Assembly (NCBI GenBank): GCA_963555775.3
Contig: CAUVWY020000009.1
Span: 1,302,001-1,366,000 of the forward strand
Source: JAJEDW01 sp963555775
GTDB taxonomy: Bacteria; Acidobacteriota; Terriglobia; 20CM-2-55-15
Reading direction: 5' to 3'
Length of the DNA stretch: 64,000 nt
The translations under genes and the position numbers were made by a program. Under the pieces are notes generated by a model, which searched no databases, had not been told where the DNA came from, and saw nothing but the letters and a program-made list of their open reading frames with translations. Numbering within the stretch: the stretch's first letter is position 1; each line of letters starts with the position of its first letter. This document shows, piece after piece, positions 18,501 to 28,390 of this stretch.

Positions 18501-20800
18501 TCGCAACCGCCGCGCCGTCGACACTGGGAACCTATTACTACGGGGGGTGTGTGGACTCGGTGACGGGCGAGACCGACACGACCAACAACTGCGGGGGCTC
18601 GGTCGCGGTTGATGTGGAGGAATCGTCGCCGACGTACCCGGACCTGGCGGTGGGCTCGCCTTCGGTGAGCGACAGCAGCCCGGTCGAGGGCGGCTCGTTC
18701 ACGCTGTCGGCGACGGTGAGCAACGCCGGTGACGGGCAGTCGGCAGCCACGACCCTGCGGTACTACCAGTCAACGGACGCGACGATTTCGAGTGCGGACA
18801 CGCAGGTAGGGACGGACGGGGTAGGGGCGCTGGCGGCGTCCGGGACCAGCGCGGAGTCGATCAGCCTGACGGCGCCGTCAACCGCGGCGACGTACTACTA
18901 TGGCGCATGCGTCGACACGGTCACGGGAGAGTCCAGCGCCACGAATAACTGCTCGTCGTCCGTCGAGGTCACAGTGTCGGAGCCTCCGCCTCAGACCAGT
19001 CCGGATCTGACGGTGGGGTCGCCTTCGGTGACCGACAGCACCCCGGATACGGGAGACTCGTTCACCCTGTCGGCGACGGTCAGCAACAGCGGTGACGCGG
19101 AAGCGGCCGCGACGACGCTACGCTACTACCGGTCGACGGATGCGACGATATCGAGTTCGGACACGCAGGTAGGGACGGACGCGGTGAGCGCGCTGTCGGC
19201 TTCGGGAACGAGTCCGGAGTCGATCAGCCTGACGGCGCCGTCAACCGCGGCGACGTACTACTACGGCGCGTGCGTGGACACGGTGACGGGAGAGTCCAGC
19301 GCCACGAATAACTGCTCGTCGTCCGTCGAGGTCACAGTGTCGGAGCCTCCGCCGCCGAACACTCCGGACCTGACGGTTTACGCAATCGTAGCTTTTACCA
19401 GCCCCTCTGGTACTCCTCCGGGAGGGTCGGTCACACTCAACGCGGGGGTGCGGAATGATGGGGACGAGTCCTCGGCAGCCACGACCTTGCGCTTCTACCA
19501 GTCGACGGACGCCACGATCACGACCTCCGACACTGAGGTCGGCGCGGACGCGGTCGGGGGGCTTGCCGCCGGGGCGACCAGCAGCGAGTCGATCGACATC
19601 ACCGCGCCGTCGTCACCGGGAACCTACTACTACGGCGCGTGCGTGGACGCGGTGGCGGGAGAGTCCAGCACCACGAACAACTGCGCGGGGTCCGTGCCGG
19701 TCACAGTGTCGGAGCCTCCGCCTCAGACCAGTCCGGACCTGACGGTGGGGTCGCCCTCGGTGAACGACAGCACTCCGGATACCGGAGAGTCATTCACCCT
19801 TTCGGCGACGGTGAGCAACGATGGGGACGGGAGTTCGGCGACGACGACGCTGCGCTTCTACCGGTCCACGGACGCGACGATCACGACCTCCGACACGCAG
19901 GTGGGCACGGACGCCGTAGGTGTGCTGTCGGCTTCGGGAACGAGTGCGGAGTCGATCAGCCTGACGGCGCCGTCAACCGCGGCGACGTACTACTACGGCG
20001 CGTGCGTGGACGCGGTGACGGGAGAGTCCAGCGCCACGAATAACTGCTCGTCGTCCGTCGAGGTCACTGTGTCGGAGCCTCCGCCTGAGACCAGCCCGGA
20101 TCTGACGGTGGGGTCGCCTTCGGTGACCGACAGCACCCCGGTCGAGGGCGGATCGTTCACGCTGTCGGCGACGGTGAGCAACGCCGGTGACGGGCAGTCG
20201 GCAGCCACGACCCTGCGGTACTACCGCTCGGCGGACGCGACGATTTCGAGTGCGGACATGCAGGTAGGGACGGACGGGGTAGGGGCGCTGGCGGCGTCCG
20301 GGACCAGCGCGGAGTCGATTGCGCTGACGGCGCCGTCGACGGCGGGGACGTACTACTACGGGGCGTGCGTGGACGCGGTGGCGGGCGAGTCGGACACGAT
20401 GGACAACTGCTCGGGTTCGGTGACGGTCGACGTGGAGGAGGCGCCGACGTACCCGGACCTGACCGTGGGGTCGCCTTCGGTAACCGACAGCACCCCGGAT
20501 ACGGGAGACTCGTTCAACCTGTCGGCGACGGTGAGCAACGATGGGGACGGGAGTTCGGCGACGACGACGCTGCGGTACTACCGGTCGACGGACGCGACGA
20601 TATCGAGTTCGGACACAGAGGTAGGGACTAGCGCAATAGGGGCGCTTTCCGCTGGAGCGAGCATCAACAGCGGGTCAATCACAACCGCCGCGCCGTCGAC
20701 ACTGGGAACCTATTACTACGGAGCGTGTGTGGACTCGGTGACGGGCGAGACCGACACGACCAACAACTGCGGGGGCTCGATCGCGGTTGATGTGGAGTAG
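15583..20800 (+). CDS. Giant secreted surface protein with ten CARDB repeats; frame broken at a C8 tract
   Basis: A signal-type N-terminus (VLGLAAMMVWSLGTLLILAAG) leads into about 550 residues of beta-rich domains with paired motifs such as FPHFADGGGWATQVILVNP (once before and once, as FPHIVDSAGWSTQFILYS, after the break), then ten CARDB (cell adhesion related) units of ~105-120 residues from about 17180 to the stop. Each unit starts PDLTV, has TLRYYRSTDATI, and ends with a Cys pair (GACVD...NNC) that could form a disulfide. The frame changes at CCCCCCCC (16781-16788): with seven C the protein reads APPAPLTLPPSGQVSSF and is continuous at ~1740 residues. No sorting or anchor motif is visible at the C-terminus. 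Confidence 0.85.
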
Positions 20801-20876
20801 CAAGAGCAGTCGCCTGCGACGATCCGGTCTATCCGCAGATACTCTTCGGCTTCTATACGACGGACGGATCGAAGAT

Positions 20877-21091
20877 CGGTATCGACAACTGCATTCTGAC
20901 CTGCCACATGGGGTCGATGTCGGTGGATTGCCGCATCGAAATGGAGAGGGGAGCGGTCGAAGAGGCGATGAGATTCCTTCGTGGGCAACCGCCGAGGACG
21001 CGCGTTCCGGAATTCGAACATGACATTGCCGCCAGAAGACGCGCGACCTGAACAGCGGCTTCCGCCAAGACTTGTCGGAACGGCAACTTCC
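20877..21091 (+). pseudogene. Dehydrogenase C-terminal remnant (right copy of the 215-bp direct repeat)
   Basis: Encodes IGIDNCILTCHMGSMSVD and so on to a TGA at 21049-21051, paralogous to the last 58 residues of the dehydrogenase at 14095. The catalytic His segment is present, but the Rossmann domain and the other catalytic residues are absent, so it cannot be active. Upstream the frame is open for a further ~18 codons of unrelated sequence. It lies 76 bases after the CARDB stop codon. Confidence 0.85.
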
Positions 21092-21257
21092 CCATAACGT
21101 CCGGGAACGCATCGGTCCGCCTGCCTGTCGACGTCATCGAATCTTTCCGGACCGCCGCAGGATTTTACCTTCCACGGGCCCGCGGTATTTTCAGAATGCC
21201 GAGTGCCGCACCCGTGTTGGCTGCAAGGCGGGGCCAAGTACAATATAACGATTAACC

Positions 21258-21968
21258 ATGAGCCATTCCGTACGCCGCCACCTGCGCGTTGATGTCGACG
21301 CCTACGATCAGAGCATCCGCAGATTCATCCCGGCCTACGAGGAAATGCTTGAACAAGCCGCAAGTGCCGTTGCGGAGGCTCGGCCGGAATGCGTGCTCGA
21401 TCTGGGTGCCGGCACGGGCGCGTTGACAGAGGCGTTGTTGCAGCGATACCCGCATTGCAGTGTCGAACTGATCGACAGCGATGGGACGATGCTCGAACAG
21501 GCAAGGAAACGGCTCGCGCCATTCGCTTCACGGCTGAGGTACACCGAGCGATCGTTCCATGGGCCATTACCGCCTTGCGATGCGGTGATCGCTTCGCTCG
21601 CCTTGCACCATGTGCCGACCCTGGAGGCGAAACAGGATGTTTTTCGCTCAATCCATGCCGCCTTGCGTCCGGGCGGCGTGTTTGTGAATGCCGATGCGAC
21701 GATGTCGGCGGATCCCGACGCCCGCCAAGCCGAATACCAGACCTGGGCGGCTCACCTGGTGGCCAGCGGGATCTCCGAAGAACGCGCCTGGGGTCACTTC
21801 AAGGAATGGGCCGACGAGGACACCTACTTTCCGCTCGAAGAAGAACTCGCCAGGCTGAAGGCCGCCGGCTTCGAGGCGGCCTGCTTGTGGCACACGGTTC
21901 CAATCAAGGTGGTGCGAGGTGTCAAACCGGCGGTTCAGCCAGACTTGCGGCAACGAAATCAAGATTAG
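21258..21968 (+). CDS. Class I SAM-dependent methyltransferase
   Basis: 236 residues. Motif I is VLDLGAGTGALTEAL (~46-60), followed by the acidic end of beta2 (VELIDSDGTMLEQA), motif II-like CDAVIASLALHHV, and LRPGGVFVNADA. This is a Rossmann-fold methyltransferase of the Methyltransf_11/25 type. The substrate cannot be read from sequence. It is oriented towards the convergent C39 exporter gene; whether it has a role in the peptide cluster is unknown. Confidence 0.85.
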   Translation: MSHSVRRHLRVDVDAYDQSIRRFIPAYEEMLEQAASAVAEARPECVLDLGAGTGALTEALLQRYPHCSVELIDSDGTMLEQARKRLAPFASRLRYTERSFHGPLPPCDAVIASLALHHVPTLEAKQDVFRSIHAALRPGGVFVNADATMSADPDARQAEYQTWAAHLVASGISEERAWGHFKEWADEDTYFPLEEELARLKAAGFEAACLWHTVPIKVVRGVKPAVQPDLRQRNQD

Positions 21969-22199
21969 AACGCCGCCGCGTCTTTGAAGATTAGGTGTGA
22001 GACACTCGTTTGTTATTTGGCTCAACTTCCCAACGTTTGGATTTGAGAAGCGCTTCGGTTTGAATTGGTCCAAGCGGTGGCGTTGATTTTGCCACGCGGC
22101 ACGGGTAAATCGGGACTCCCAACCGCGGGCGACTGTCAACGCCCCCCGGTGCCTCCACGGACGCGCTCCCCGTGCACACGATCGCCTAGTGCTTCAACC

Positions 22200-24272
22200 T
22201 CAACTGGCCCCCACCAGATCCAGCGTTTCGGTTCCGATCGGAATCGTTCGATCCACCGTAATCGGGTCATGCGAGATCACGATCGTCGTTCGGCGATTAG
22301 TCCGGCGCTCCTCGATGATCTTCAGGACTGCCGCAGTGCATGTCCGATCGAGGTGGTTCGCGGGCTCGTCCAGCACCAGAATGGGAGGATCCATCACGAT
22401 TGCCCGTGCCAGTGCGATTCGCTGGCGTTCCCCGCCGGACAAGGTGACTCCTCGCTCGCCGATGACAGAATCGTATCCGTGGGGCAGGCGGTCGACGAAA
22501 GTGTCCATTCGAGCCTGCCTCGCGGCGCCGAAAACCTCCTCTGGAGTTGCAGTGGGGCAACCGAGTCGAATGTTGTCGGCGACCGAAGCGCTCAAGAGGT
22601 AGTGCTCCTGTCCGACGTACACCACCTGTTGCCGGAGATTTTCAAGTTCGTAATCCTGAACGTTAACGCCGTCGATGAGTACCTGTCCGTTGTCGGGTGC
22701 GATGAATCGCGCCAGAAGCCGGACTGCCGTCGATTTACCGCTTCCGCTGGGTCCCGAGAACCGACAGCACTCTCCCGCCTCGATCGATAGACTGAGATCG
22801 TCCAGTACCGGAGGCCGGCTGCCGTACGCAAACCGGACATCGCGGAACTCGATATGGCCCTCGATTCGCCTGTTGAGGGCAACCTTCCGTTGCCGTTCCT
22901 TTTCATCGGGCACATTGAGCACCTCAGCCAGTCGTTCCGCCGCGACCAGTCCGTCCTGAATGGCGAGGTTCGCCGTCGCCAGGCGTTCGATGGGTCCGGT
23001 GATCATTCCCAGGAGCGTGTAAAGCGCCATGAGTTGGCCGACGCTGAGGCGGCCGTCGAGGACTTCGTGCCCGCCCAGCCAGAGCAGCCCCAGGCTGGAC
23101 AACCCGATCAACAGCACTGTCGATGTCGACGAGTACATGTTGAATATTTGACTGCGGAACACGGCCTGGATCATTTCCATGAACCGAACCTCGCCTCTGA
23201 GCCGCAGCCGGTCTTCGGCACGAAAAGCCTTGACCGAATCGATGGCGCCGATCGCGTCCACCAGATGCGATTCGAAGTGCGCCGCACGCTCCATCGCCTT
23301 CCGTTGTGCGTCCCGTATCGGTCCGGCGAGCAGCCAGAGTGTGAGGGCGAGAACCGGAACCAACAAGAGCGCGACGATCGCCATCGTCCAATGAAGCCAC
23401 AGCATGACAAGCGCCGTAACCACCAGCATCAGCGCGTCAACGATGATTGACAGGCTCGTTCCGCTCGCGGCCGCTCGAATCCTGGTGGCGTCACCCAAAC
23501 GCGAAAGGATTTCGCCCGTGCGCCGGTTCCAGAAGAAATCCAGCGGCAGTCCCAGGAGATGGTGGTGGTATCCCAACGCGATCTCCGTATCGATCCTCTG
23601 GCTGAGGTGGGCCAACAGATAGGTCTGGAACGCTTGGAGGCCCGTGCGCGCCAATAGCACGAGCATCATCCCGGCGGCCAGCCAGTTCAAGGTAGGTTCG
23701 CGTCCGGCGACGAACACGAAGTCGACAAGGATCTGTATGAAGAAAGACGAGGAGAGACCGAGGATCGTGATCAGGACTGCCGCGAGAAGAGCATGCGCAA
23801 AGAGTTTTCGATGAGGGTGGAGCAGGGACCACAGTTTACCCAGAGACGGCTCACCAAGTTGCCGCAGGTTTGGAGTGGGTTTCAAAAGGGCCAGGATCCC
23901 GGTCCAGTGTTTTTCGAATTCTTCCGTCGTCAACTTCCGCAACCCCTGTGCGGGGTCGCCGACGGTGACGTGTTTGTTGGTGAACTTGAAGACGACGACA
24001 AAGTGATTCCGCCCGCCCTCCGACCAGTGCGCGATCGCCGGCAACTGAATTTCACGCAGGGCATCCTTCGTTGCACGCACACCACGCGCCTCGAAACCAA
24101 TCGCCTTGGCGGCTTCGACCAAGCCCGCAAGGTTTGTACCATGACGATCCGTTCCCGCCGCCTCTCTCAATACGCCAATCGATTGTTTCTTGCCGTGGAA
24201 GGTGGCCACCATGGCCAAACATGCGGGCCCGCAGTCGTTCGCGTCGTGTTGATGGATAACCGGATATCGCAT
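22200..24272 (-). CDS. Peptidase-containing ABC transporter (C39 double-glycine peptide exporter)
   Basis: 690 residues in three parts. (1) N-terminal C39 peptidase with Cys14 (DANDCGPAC), His90 (GRNHFVVV) and Asp106 (VGDPAQG), which removes leaders after Gly-Gly. (2) Six-helix ABC exporter domain (~150-440). (3) Nucleotide-binding domain with Walker A GPSGSGKST, signature LSGGERQR, Walker B ILVLDEP and a switch His. The D-loop reads ANHLD where most have TSALD. It is the natural processor and exporter for the GG peptides at 28391-28789, 4 kb upstream on the same strand. The decayed cassette copy lies between them. No HlyD-like adaptor gene is visible. Confidence 0.95.
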   Translation of the reverse strand: MRYPVIHQHDANDCGPACLAMVATFHGKKQSIGVLREAAGTDRHGTNLAGLVEAAKAIGFEARGVRATKDALREIQLPAIAHWSEGGRNHFVVVFKFTNKHVTVGDPAQGLRKLTTEEFEKHWTGILALLKPTPNLRQLGEPSLGKLWSLLHPHRKLFAHALLAAVLITILGLSSSFFIQILVDFVFVAGREPTLNWLAAGMMLVLLARTGLQAFQTYLLAHLSQRIDTEIALGYHHHLLGLPLDFFWNRRTGEILSRLGDATRIRAAASGTSLSIIVDALMLVVTALVMLWLHWTMAIVALLLVPVLALTLWLLAGPIRDAQRKAMERAAHFESHLVDAIGAIDSVKAFRAEDRLRLRGEVRFMEMIQAVFRSQIFNMYSSTSTVLLIGLSSLGLLWLGGHEVLDGRLSVGQLMALYTLLGMITGPIERLATANLAIQDGLVAAERLAEVLNVPDEKERQRKVALNRRIEGHIEFRDVRFAYGSRPPVLDDLSLSIEAGECCRFSGPSGSGKSTAVRLLARFIAPDNGQVLIDGVNVQDYELENLRQQVVYVGQEHYLLSASVADNIRLGCPTATPEEVFGAARQARMDTFVDRLPHGYDSVIGERGVTLSGGERQRIALARAIVMDPPILVLDEPANHLDRTCTAAVLKIIEERRTNRRTTIVISHDPITVDRTIPIGTETLDLVGAS

Positions 24273-24666
24273 GCATCGGAGAGTGCACGCCGGGGGCCGT
24301 CGCTAACCTGTTGCGTTTCGGTTGAACGAGTGAAGTTTTCCGGGAACCAAGCGATATGTTTTTAGCGTGAAAATGCCGAGAACGCGAAAACTTCGGATGA
24401 GCGTCTGGGCCGACGAGTCGGACGAACGGAACGCCTGCTGCAAGGAATTCACCGAATCTTGTCGGCGCCCCAACAGCGGTTGGCGGAATCCTGCAGGGTT
24501 CTGCCACTGGCGGCCAGTTCGGGAATACGAGATTCGACCGCGAAAATCGCGATGGCCGCTCCGAATGTCTCAAGGGTTTTCTCTGCGCGTGTTGTTACGC
24601 AGGAGACGACGGTGATTCGGGTGACCAAAGGTTTCCCGTTGGGAGGACAATCCGAATGTTTGAGGA
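24273..24666. other. Non-coding or decayed stretch upstream of the exporter gene
   Basis: About 390 bases. It should hold the exporter promoter (minus strand, near 24275-24360). At 24493-24515 CTGCAGGGTTCTGCCAC matches the end of the ~275-bp repeat family, so a repeat remnant is likely. No gene is recognisable. Confidence 0.4.
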
Positions 24667-24831
24667 TCAGACGGCGCCTGCGGTCGAACGGCCGGCGGAA
24701 TTGCCGAACAAGAAAGTGATTGGGACGGCAACTCGGGAACGTCCCGATCCAGCCGGATTCACGATGATCTTCCTTTGGATCAACGCTCGTTTCCGCACGT
24801 CTTCAGGCACTTCGATCGGGTCATCGATCAT
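24667..24831 (-). CDS. Small hypothetical protein downstream of the decayed permease
   Basis: A 55-codon frame from ATG 24831, starting MIDDPIEVPEDVRKRALIQR. The same N-terminus (IDDPEVPEDVRKISLIQRN, GTG start at 26944) follows the intact permease gene in the other cassette copy, where it runs straight into transposase-derived DNA after codon ~20. Conservation of the frame and a one-codon length difference between copies suggest a real small protein made last in the operon. Function unknown. Confidence 0.4.
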   Translation of the reverse strand: MIDDPIEVPEDVRKRALIQRKIIVNPAGSGRSRVAVPITFLFGNSAGRSTAGAV

Positions 24832-24869
24832 GGGGGGTAAAGAAGGCCGACTGCGTGATGCCGTTCTCT

Positions 24870-25331
24870 CAGCGTTGGGCTTTCGCCACCGCGCGCACGA
24901 ACACCAACATCGACATCGGCGCGATCACCGGAGTCAAAGCCAAGGCCTGCGTCGGCAACAGTAACGGGGTGGACGTCACTGCAACGACAATTCCCAAGCC
25001 TTCGGGGAAGTAGCGGGTGGCCAGGGTCCGGAAAGGCACGATGACGAGCAGAATGAAGAGAAACGGCAGTTGAGGCGCCTATGCCTGCTTGGAGACGACC
25101 GTTGCGGCCATGAACACGGTAGCCAGGAACAGAGCCATGGCTTTCGCGACATAGATCAGCGTCAGGTCCGTCACGATCAATGCCGGGATGTTCACGGTGA
25201 ACAGCACCATCGAATAAACCGATACGTACTTCGCCAGGACCAGATGGCCCGGTTGAAGCGGCAGGCTCAACAACAGTTCCAGCGTTCCGCGTTGCCGTTT
25301 GTTTATGAAGCAATACTGGGCGTAACCGATG
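24870..25331 (-). pseudogene. Decayed ABC-2 permease (copy of 26984-27631)
   Basis: Aligns with the C-terminal two thirds of the intact permease: LVLAKYVSVYSMVLFTVN, ALFLATVFMAATVVSKQ and RYFPEGLGIVVAVTS. A tryptophan codon (TGG in the intact copy) has become TAG at about 25080, and the 5' third together with nearly the whole ATPase gene is missing. Beyond 25331 the sequence jumps directly to the region between the ATPase and peptide genes. Confidence 0.85.
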
Positions 25332-25349
25332 GCATCACGCTCTCACTAG

Positions 25350-25377
25350 TGGTCCGGAGGGGCGCGTACCCCTCCGG
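25350..25377 (-). promoter_or_regulatory. Intercistronic hairpin, decayed-copy version
   Basis: GGAGGGG-cgcgta-CCCCTCC with outer GTCC/GGGC arms. It corresponds to the perfect 11-bp hairpin at 28348-28375 between the peptide and ABC genes of the intact cassette. Stem identity is kept apart from one position, while the loop has changed. Confidence 0.6.
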
Positions 25378-25404
25378 GCAGTTCACAAAACAAGGTCAAT
25401 CCAC

Positions 25405-25572
25405 TTAGATGAAGTCCGGTGGGACGGCTGGGCAAATCCCAACACCAACGGAAGAAAGCCGAGGACACGGGCTGTTAAGGACCCTCCATACAAGATTCCA
25501 GACTATTTCAAGCCAGTCCCCTCCGCTGGTTCTTTGCATTTCCTGAAGCGATAGTTCGGTGATTTGTGGCAT
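25405..25572 (-). pseudogene. Decayed double-glycine precursor peptide B (copy of 28391-28573)
   Basis: The leader is intact (MPQITELSLQEMQRTSGG, as in the functional copy), then DWLEIVW, after which the frame leaves the hydrophobic Gly/Ala-rich core and ends in unrelated residues at TAA 25405-25407. A frame one base over (RVLGFLPLVLGFA) restores a hydrophobic character, pointing to an indel in the core. Confidence 0.75.
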
Positions 25573-25590
25573 TTCTCTGTTTCCTCATGT

Positions 25591-25797
25591 TCATTTCAGG
25601 TACAGCGCTACTCCGGTAGCAACGAGTAACCCCCAACCGAGTGGGGTCATCGGTGCGGTTGCAGCCATGGCAATCATGAATTAGTGGGCGACACCTCCGG
25701 CGAAGTCTCCCCAGTCCCAACCGCCTTCGATGGACAGCGATTCGTCGCTGCTGAGTTCGAAGATGGTTGCCATGTTTGTCATGTGTGTACTGCTCAT
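25591..25797 (-). pseudogene. Decayed double-glycine precursor peptide A (copy of 28592-28789)
   Basis: Reads ATIFELSSDESLSIEGG then WDWGDFAGGVAH and a TAA stop at codon 39. The same frame then continues with FMIAMAATAPMTPLGW and ATGVALYLK to TGA, matching the intact core (MIAAALTAPMTPVGW, GTGVALYLN). A single nonsense change therefore splits an otherwise conserved precursor. Confidence 0.85.
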
Positions 25798-25853
25798 GAA
25801 GTCTCACGTTCCTAAAGGTTGCGGACCGTTGCCGCCCTATCCTGATGCAAGTT

Positions 25854-25888
25854 GCGAGCCATTTTGTATGTTATTGAAAAATAATAAC
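25854..25888 (-). promoter_or_regulatory. Conserved AT-rich block upstream of the decayed peptide genes
   Basis: 35 bases identical to 28846-28880, including the palindrome GTTATT...AATAAC, in a region where flanking DNA has diverged between copies. It lies 57 bases upstream of the peptide A start. Probably the promoter or operator of the peptide operon. Confidence 0.55.
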
Positions 25889-25931
25889 GTGAGAGGATTC
25901 GGCGAGAGCAAAGTCCGGAAAAATGCGATTT

Positions 25932-26078
25932 CTATGCCGCCTCGTGGCGGCATATTCGTTCGATTTGACGTCTGCCGCGATGGAGCACCATCTTGAACGC
26001 TTCAGGATGCCGAACGCTGGTTTCGCGCCGGAAAACGTCGAGGGTCCGCACGAACTCTTCCTGTCCCAGGTCCGGGTT
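25932..26078 (-). pseudogene. Remnant of the ECF-type sigma factor gene (internal deletion)
   Basis: Forty-eight codons match both ends of the intact sigma factor at 28924-29430: QEEFVRTLDVFRRETSVRHPEAF from the N-terminal part joined directly to KMVLHRGRRQIERICR, the end of region 4. About 90 residues are missing, in frame, with a CATC microhomology at the junction. The N-terminal part is fused in frame to transposase codons upstream. Confidence 0.85.
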
Positions 26079-26800
26079 GTCCCAACGGGCGGCTTGCTGA
26101 ATTTTGGCCTCGTCGATCACGAGGTGCGCGTTACCGTCGACCGTGATGAAGCGCTTGTGGCCCTGGTGGCAGATCAGGTCCTTGGGATTGTGGCTCCGGC
26201 GGAGCCGGACCCTGAGCTTCTCGACGGCCTGGAGACGGTCGCGCCGGTCCTTGCGGGCGCGGACCGGGCTCCAGGTGACCAGCAGCCGCCGGCCGCGGTA
26301 GAGACATTCCATGACGCGGATATCGGAACGGCCCTCCATCGGTTGGTAGGCGTCGGCGTCAAGGATCCGGTCCTGGACGGTCCGAGGCAGGTTCTTGATC
26401 CGGGCACCGACGATATAGCCGCAGTCCTCGGCCTCCAGTTCGGCGAGATTCTCTTCACCGAACATGCCCCGGTCGGCCACGCACACGGCCCGGTCCAGCG
26501 CGTTGCGCCGCCACATGTCCCGGAGCACCGGAAGGAAGCTGTGGCCCCCATAGGTAGCGCCCGGGAACACCTCGTAGCTGACCGGCAAGCCGTCCCGGGT
26601 CACCATCAGGGCCAGCAGCACCTGGGGTTGGCCGGACTTGTGGTCCTTGCTGAAGCCGTTTTGCTTGAGTTCGTCCTCGGAGATCGACTCGAAGTAACGA
26701 GTCGTACAGTCGAAGAACAGCACGTCAAGAGGCCCCGGCAGCAGTGTCGGAGTGGCGGCGCCGACCCGGGACTTGAGCCGCTGGATCCGGCCGCCTCTGA
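26079..26800 (-). pseudogene. Truncated DDE transposase (IS1634/IS4-like), fused to a sigma-factor remnant
   Basis: About 240 codons of the central part of an IS1634-type transposase: LDVLFFDCTTRYFES with the first Asp, GATYGGHSFLPVL, VCVADRGMFGEENL with the second Asp, and KRFITVDGNAHLVIDEAKI...AARWD. The N-terminal domain is missing, with a stop just upstream at about 26793. At the 3' end AARWD runs straight into NPDLGQEEFV of the sigma remnant without a stop. No terminal inverted repeats were found. The element lies at the boundary between the decayed and intact cassettes. Confidence 0.8.
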
Positions 26801-27584
26801 CGGACGATCAGCGAAAAGACGCTGATATCGCAGAGTTTTCCCGTCCGCCGTCCCGCTATCCATCAGTTGGACCTTCGAAGTCAGGTTCCTTTGGATCAAC
26901 GATATTTTCCGGACGTCTTCAGGCACTTCGGGATCGTCGATCACGGGGGGGGCGAAGACCGCCGACTGCGTGATGCCGTTCTGTCAGCGTTGGGCTTTCG
27001 CCACCGCGCGCACGAACACCCACATCGACACCAGCGCGATCACCGGGGTCAAGGCCAATGCCAGCGACGGCAACAGTAACGGATTGGACGTAACTGCGAC
27101 GACGATCCCCAGGCCTTCGGGGAAATAGCGGGTGGCCAGGGTCCGGAACGGTACGATGACGAGCAGAATGAAGAACAACGGCAGTTGAGGTGCCCATGCC
27201 TGCTTGGAGACGACCGTTGCGGCCATGAACACGGTTGCCAGGAAAAGAGCCGTGGCGTTCACGACATAGGTCAGCGTAAGGTTCGTCACGATCAATGCCG
27301 GGACGTTCACGGTGAACAGCACCATCGAATAAACCGATACGTACTTCGCCAAGACCAAATGGCCCGGTTCGAGCGGCAGGCTCAACAACAGATCCAGCGT
27401 TCCACGTTGCCGTTCATTGATGAAGCAATACTGGGCGTAACCGAATCCGCAGCCCCCAAGAAGCCCGGCAAGCAGTCCGAGCGCAAAGTCCGCGGAATCC
27501 CCGGGGTTGAAGCGTGTCAGCAGTGCCGGGATAAGCAGGGCCGCAGTCAGGGTTATAATGATGCGCCGGGATTCGGCCCAGTCC

Positions 27585-28325
<741 letters not shown>

Positions 28326-28347
28326 TGGAATCGCGCTCTCACTGGTG

Positions 28348-28375
28348 GTCCGGAGGGGCTCGAACCCCTCCGGAC
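28348..28375 (-). promoter_or_regulatory. Intercistronic hairpin between peptide and ABC genes
   Basis: A perfect 11-bp inverted repeat, GTCCGGAGGGG / CCCCTCCGGAC with a 6-base loop, and no T-run after it on the transcript strand. It lies 15 bases after the peptide B stop and about 22 bases before the ATPase start. A leaky attenuator or RNA-stabilising stem is the likely role; it is kept in the decayed copy at 25350-25377. Confidence 0.65.
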
Positions 28376-28390
28376 GGTTAAAGAACATGG

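Noticed and set aside
17180..20800. Regular repeats resembling a CRISPR array or satellite
   Set aside because: They are ~105-120-codon protein repeats (CARDB) in one open frame with conserved Cys pairs.
24656..24964. Plus-strand ORF with a GGGAGG ribosome binding site, opposite the decayed permease
   Set aside because: Beyond about 35 codons it is the antisense of the permease remnant. The minus-strand small ORF has a counterpart in the other cassette copy, which this one lacks over most of its length.
28345..28375. tRNA 3'-end-like sequence on the minus strand (GGGGTTCGAG...GGACCACCA), suggesting an att site in a tRNA gene
   Set aside because: The 11-bp perfect stem extends far beyond a T arm, the T loop would have six bases, there is no tRNA body, and the decayed copy keeps the stem but not the TTCGA loop. 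A plain hairpin fits better.
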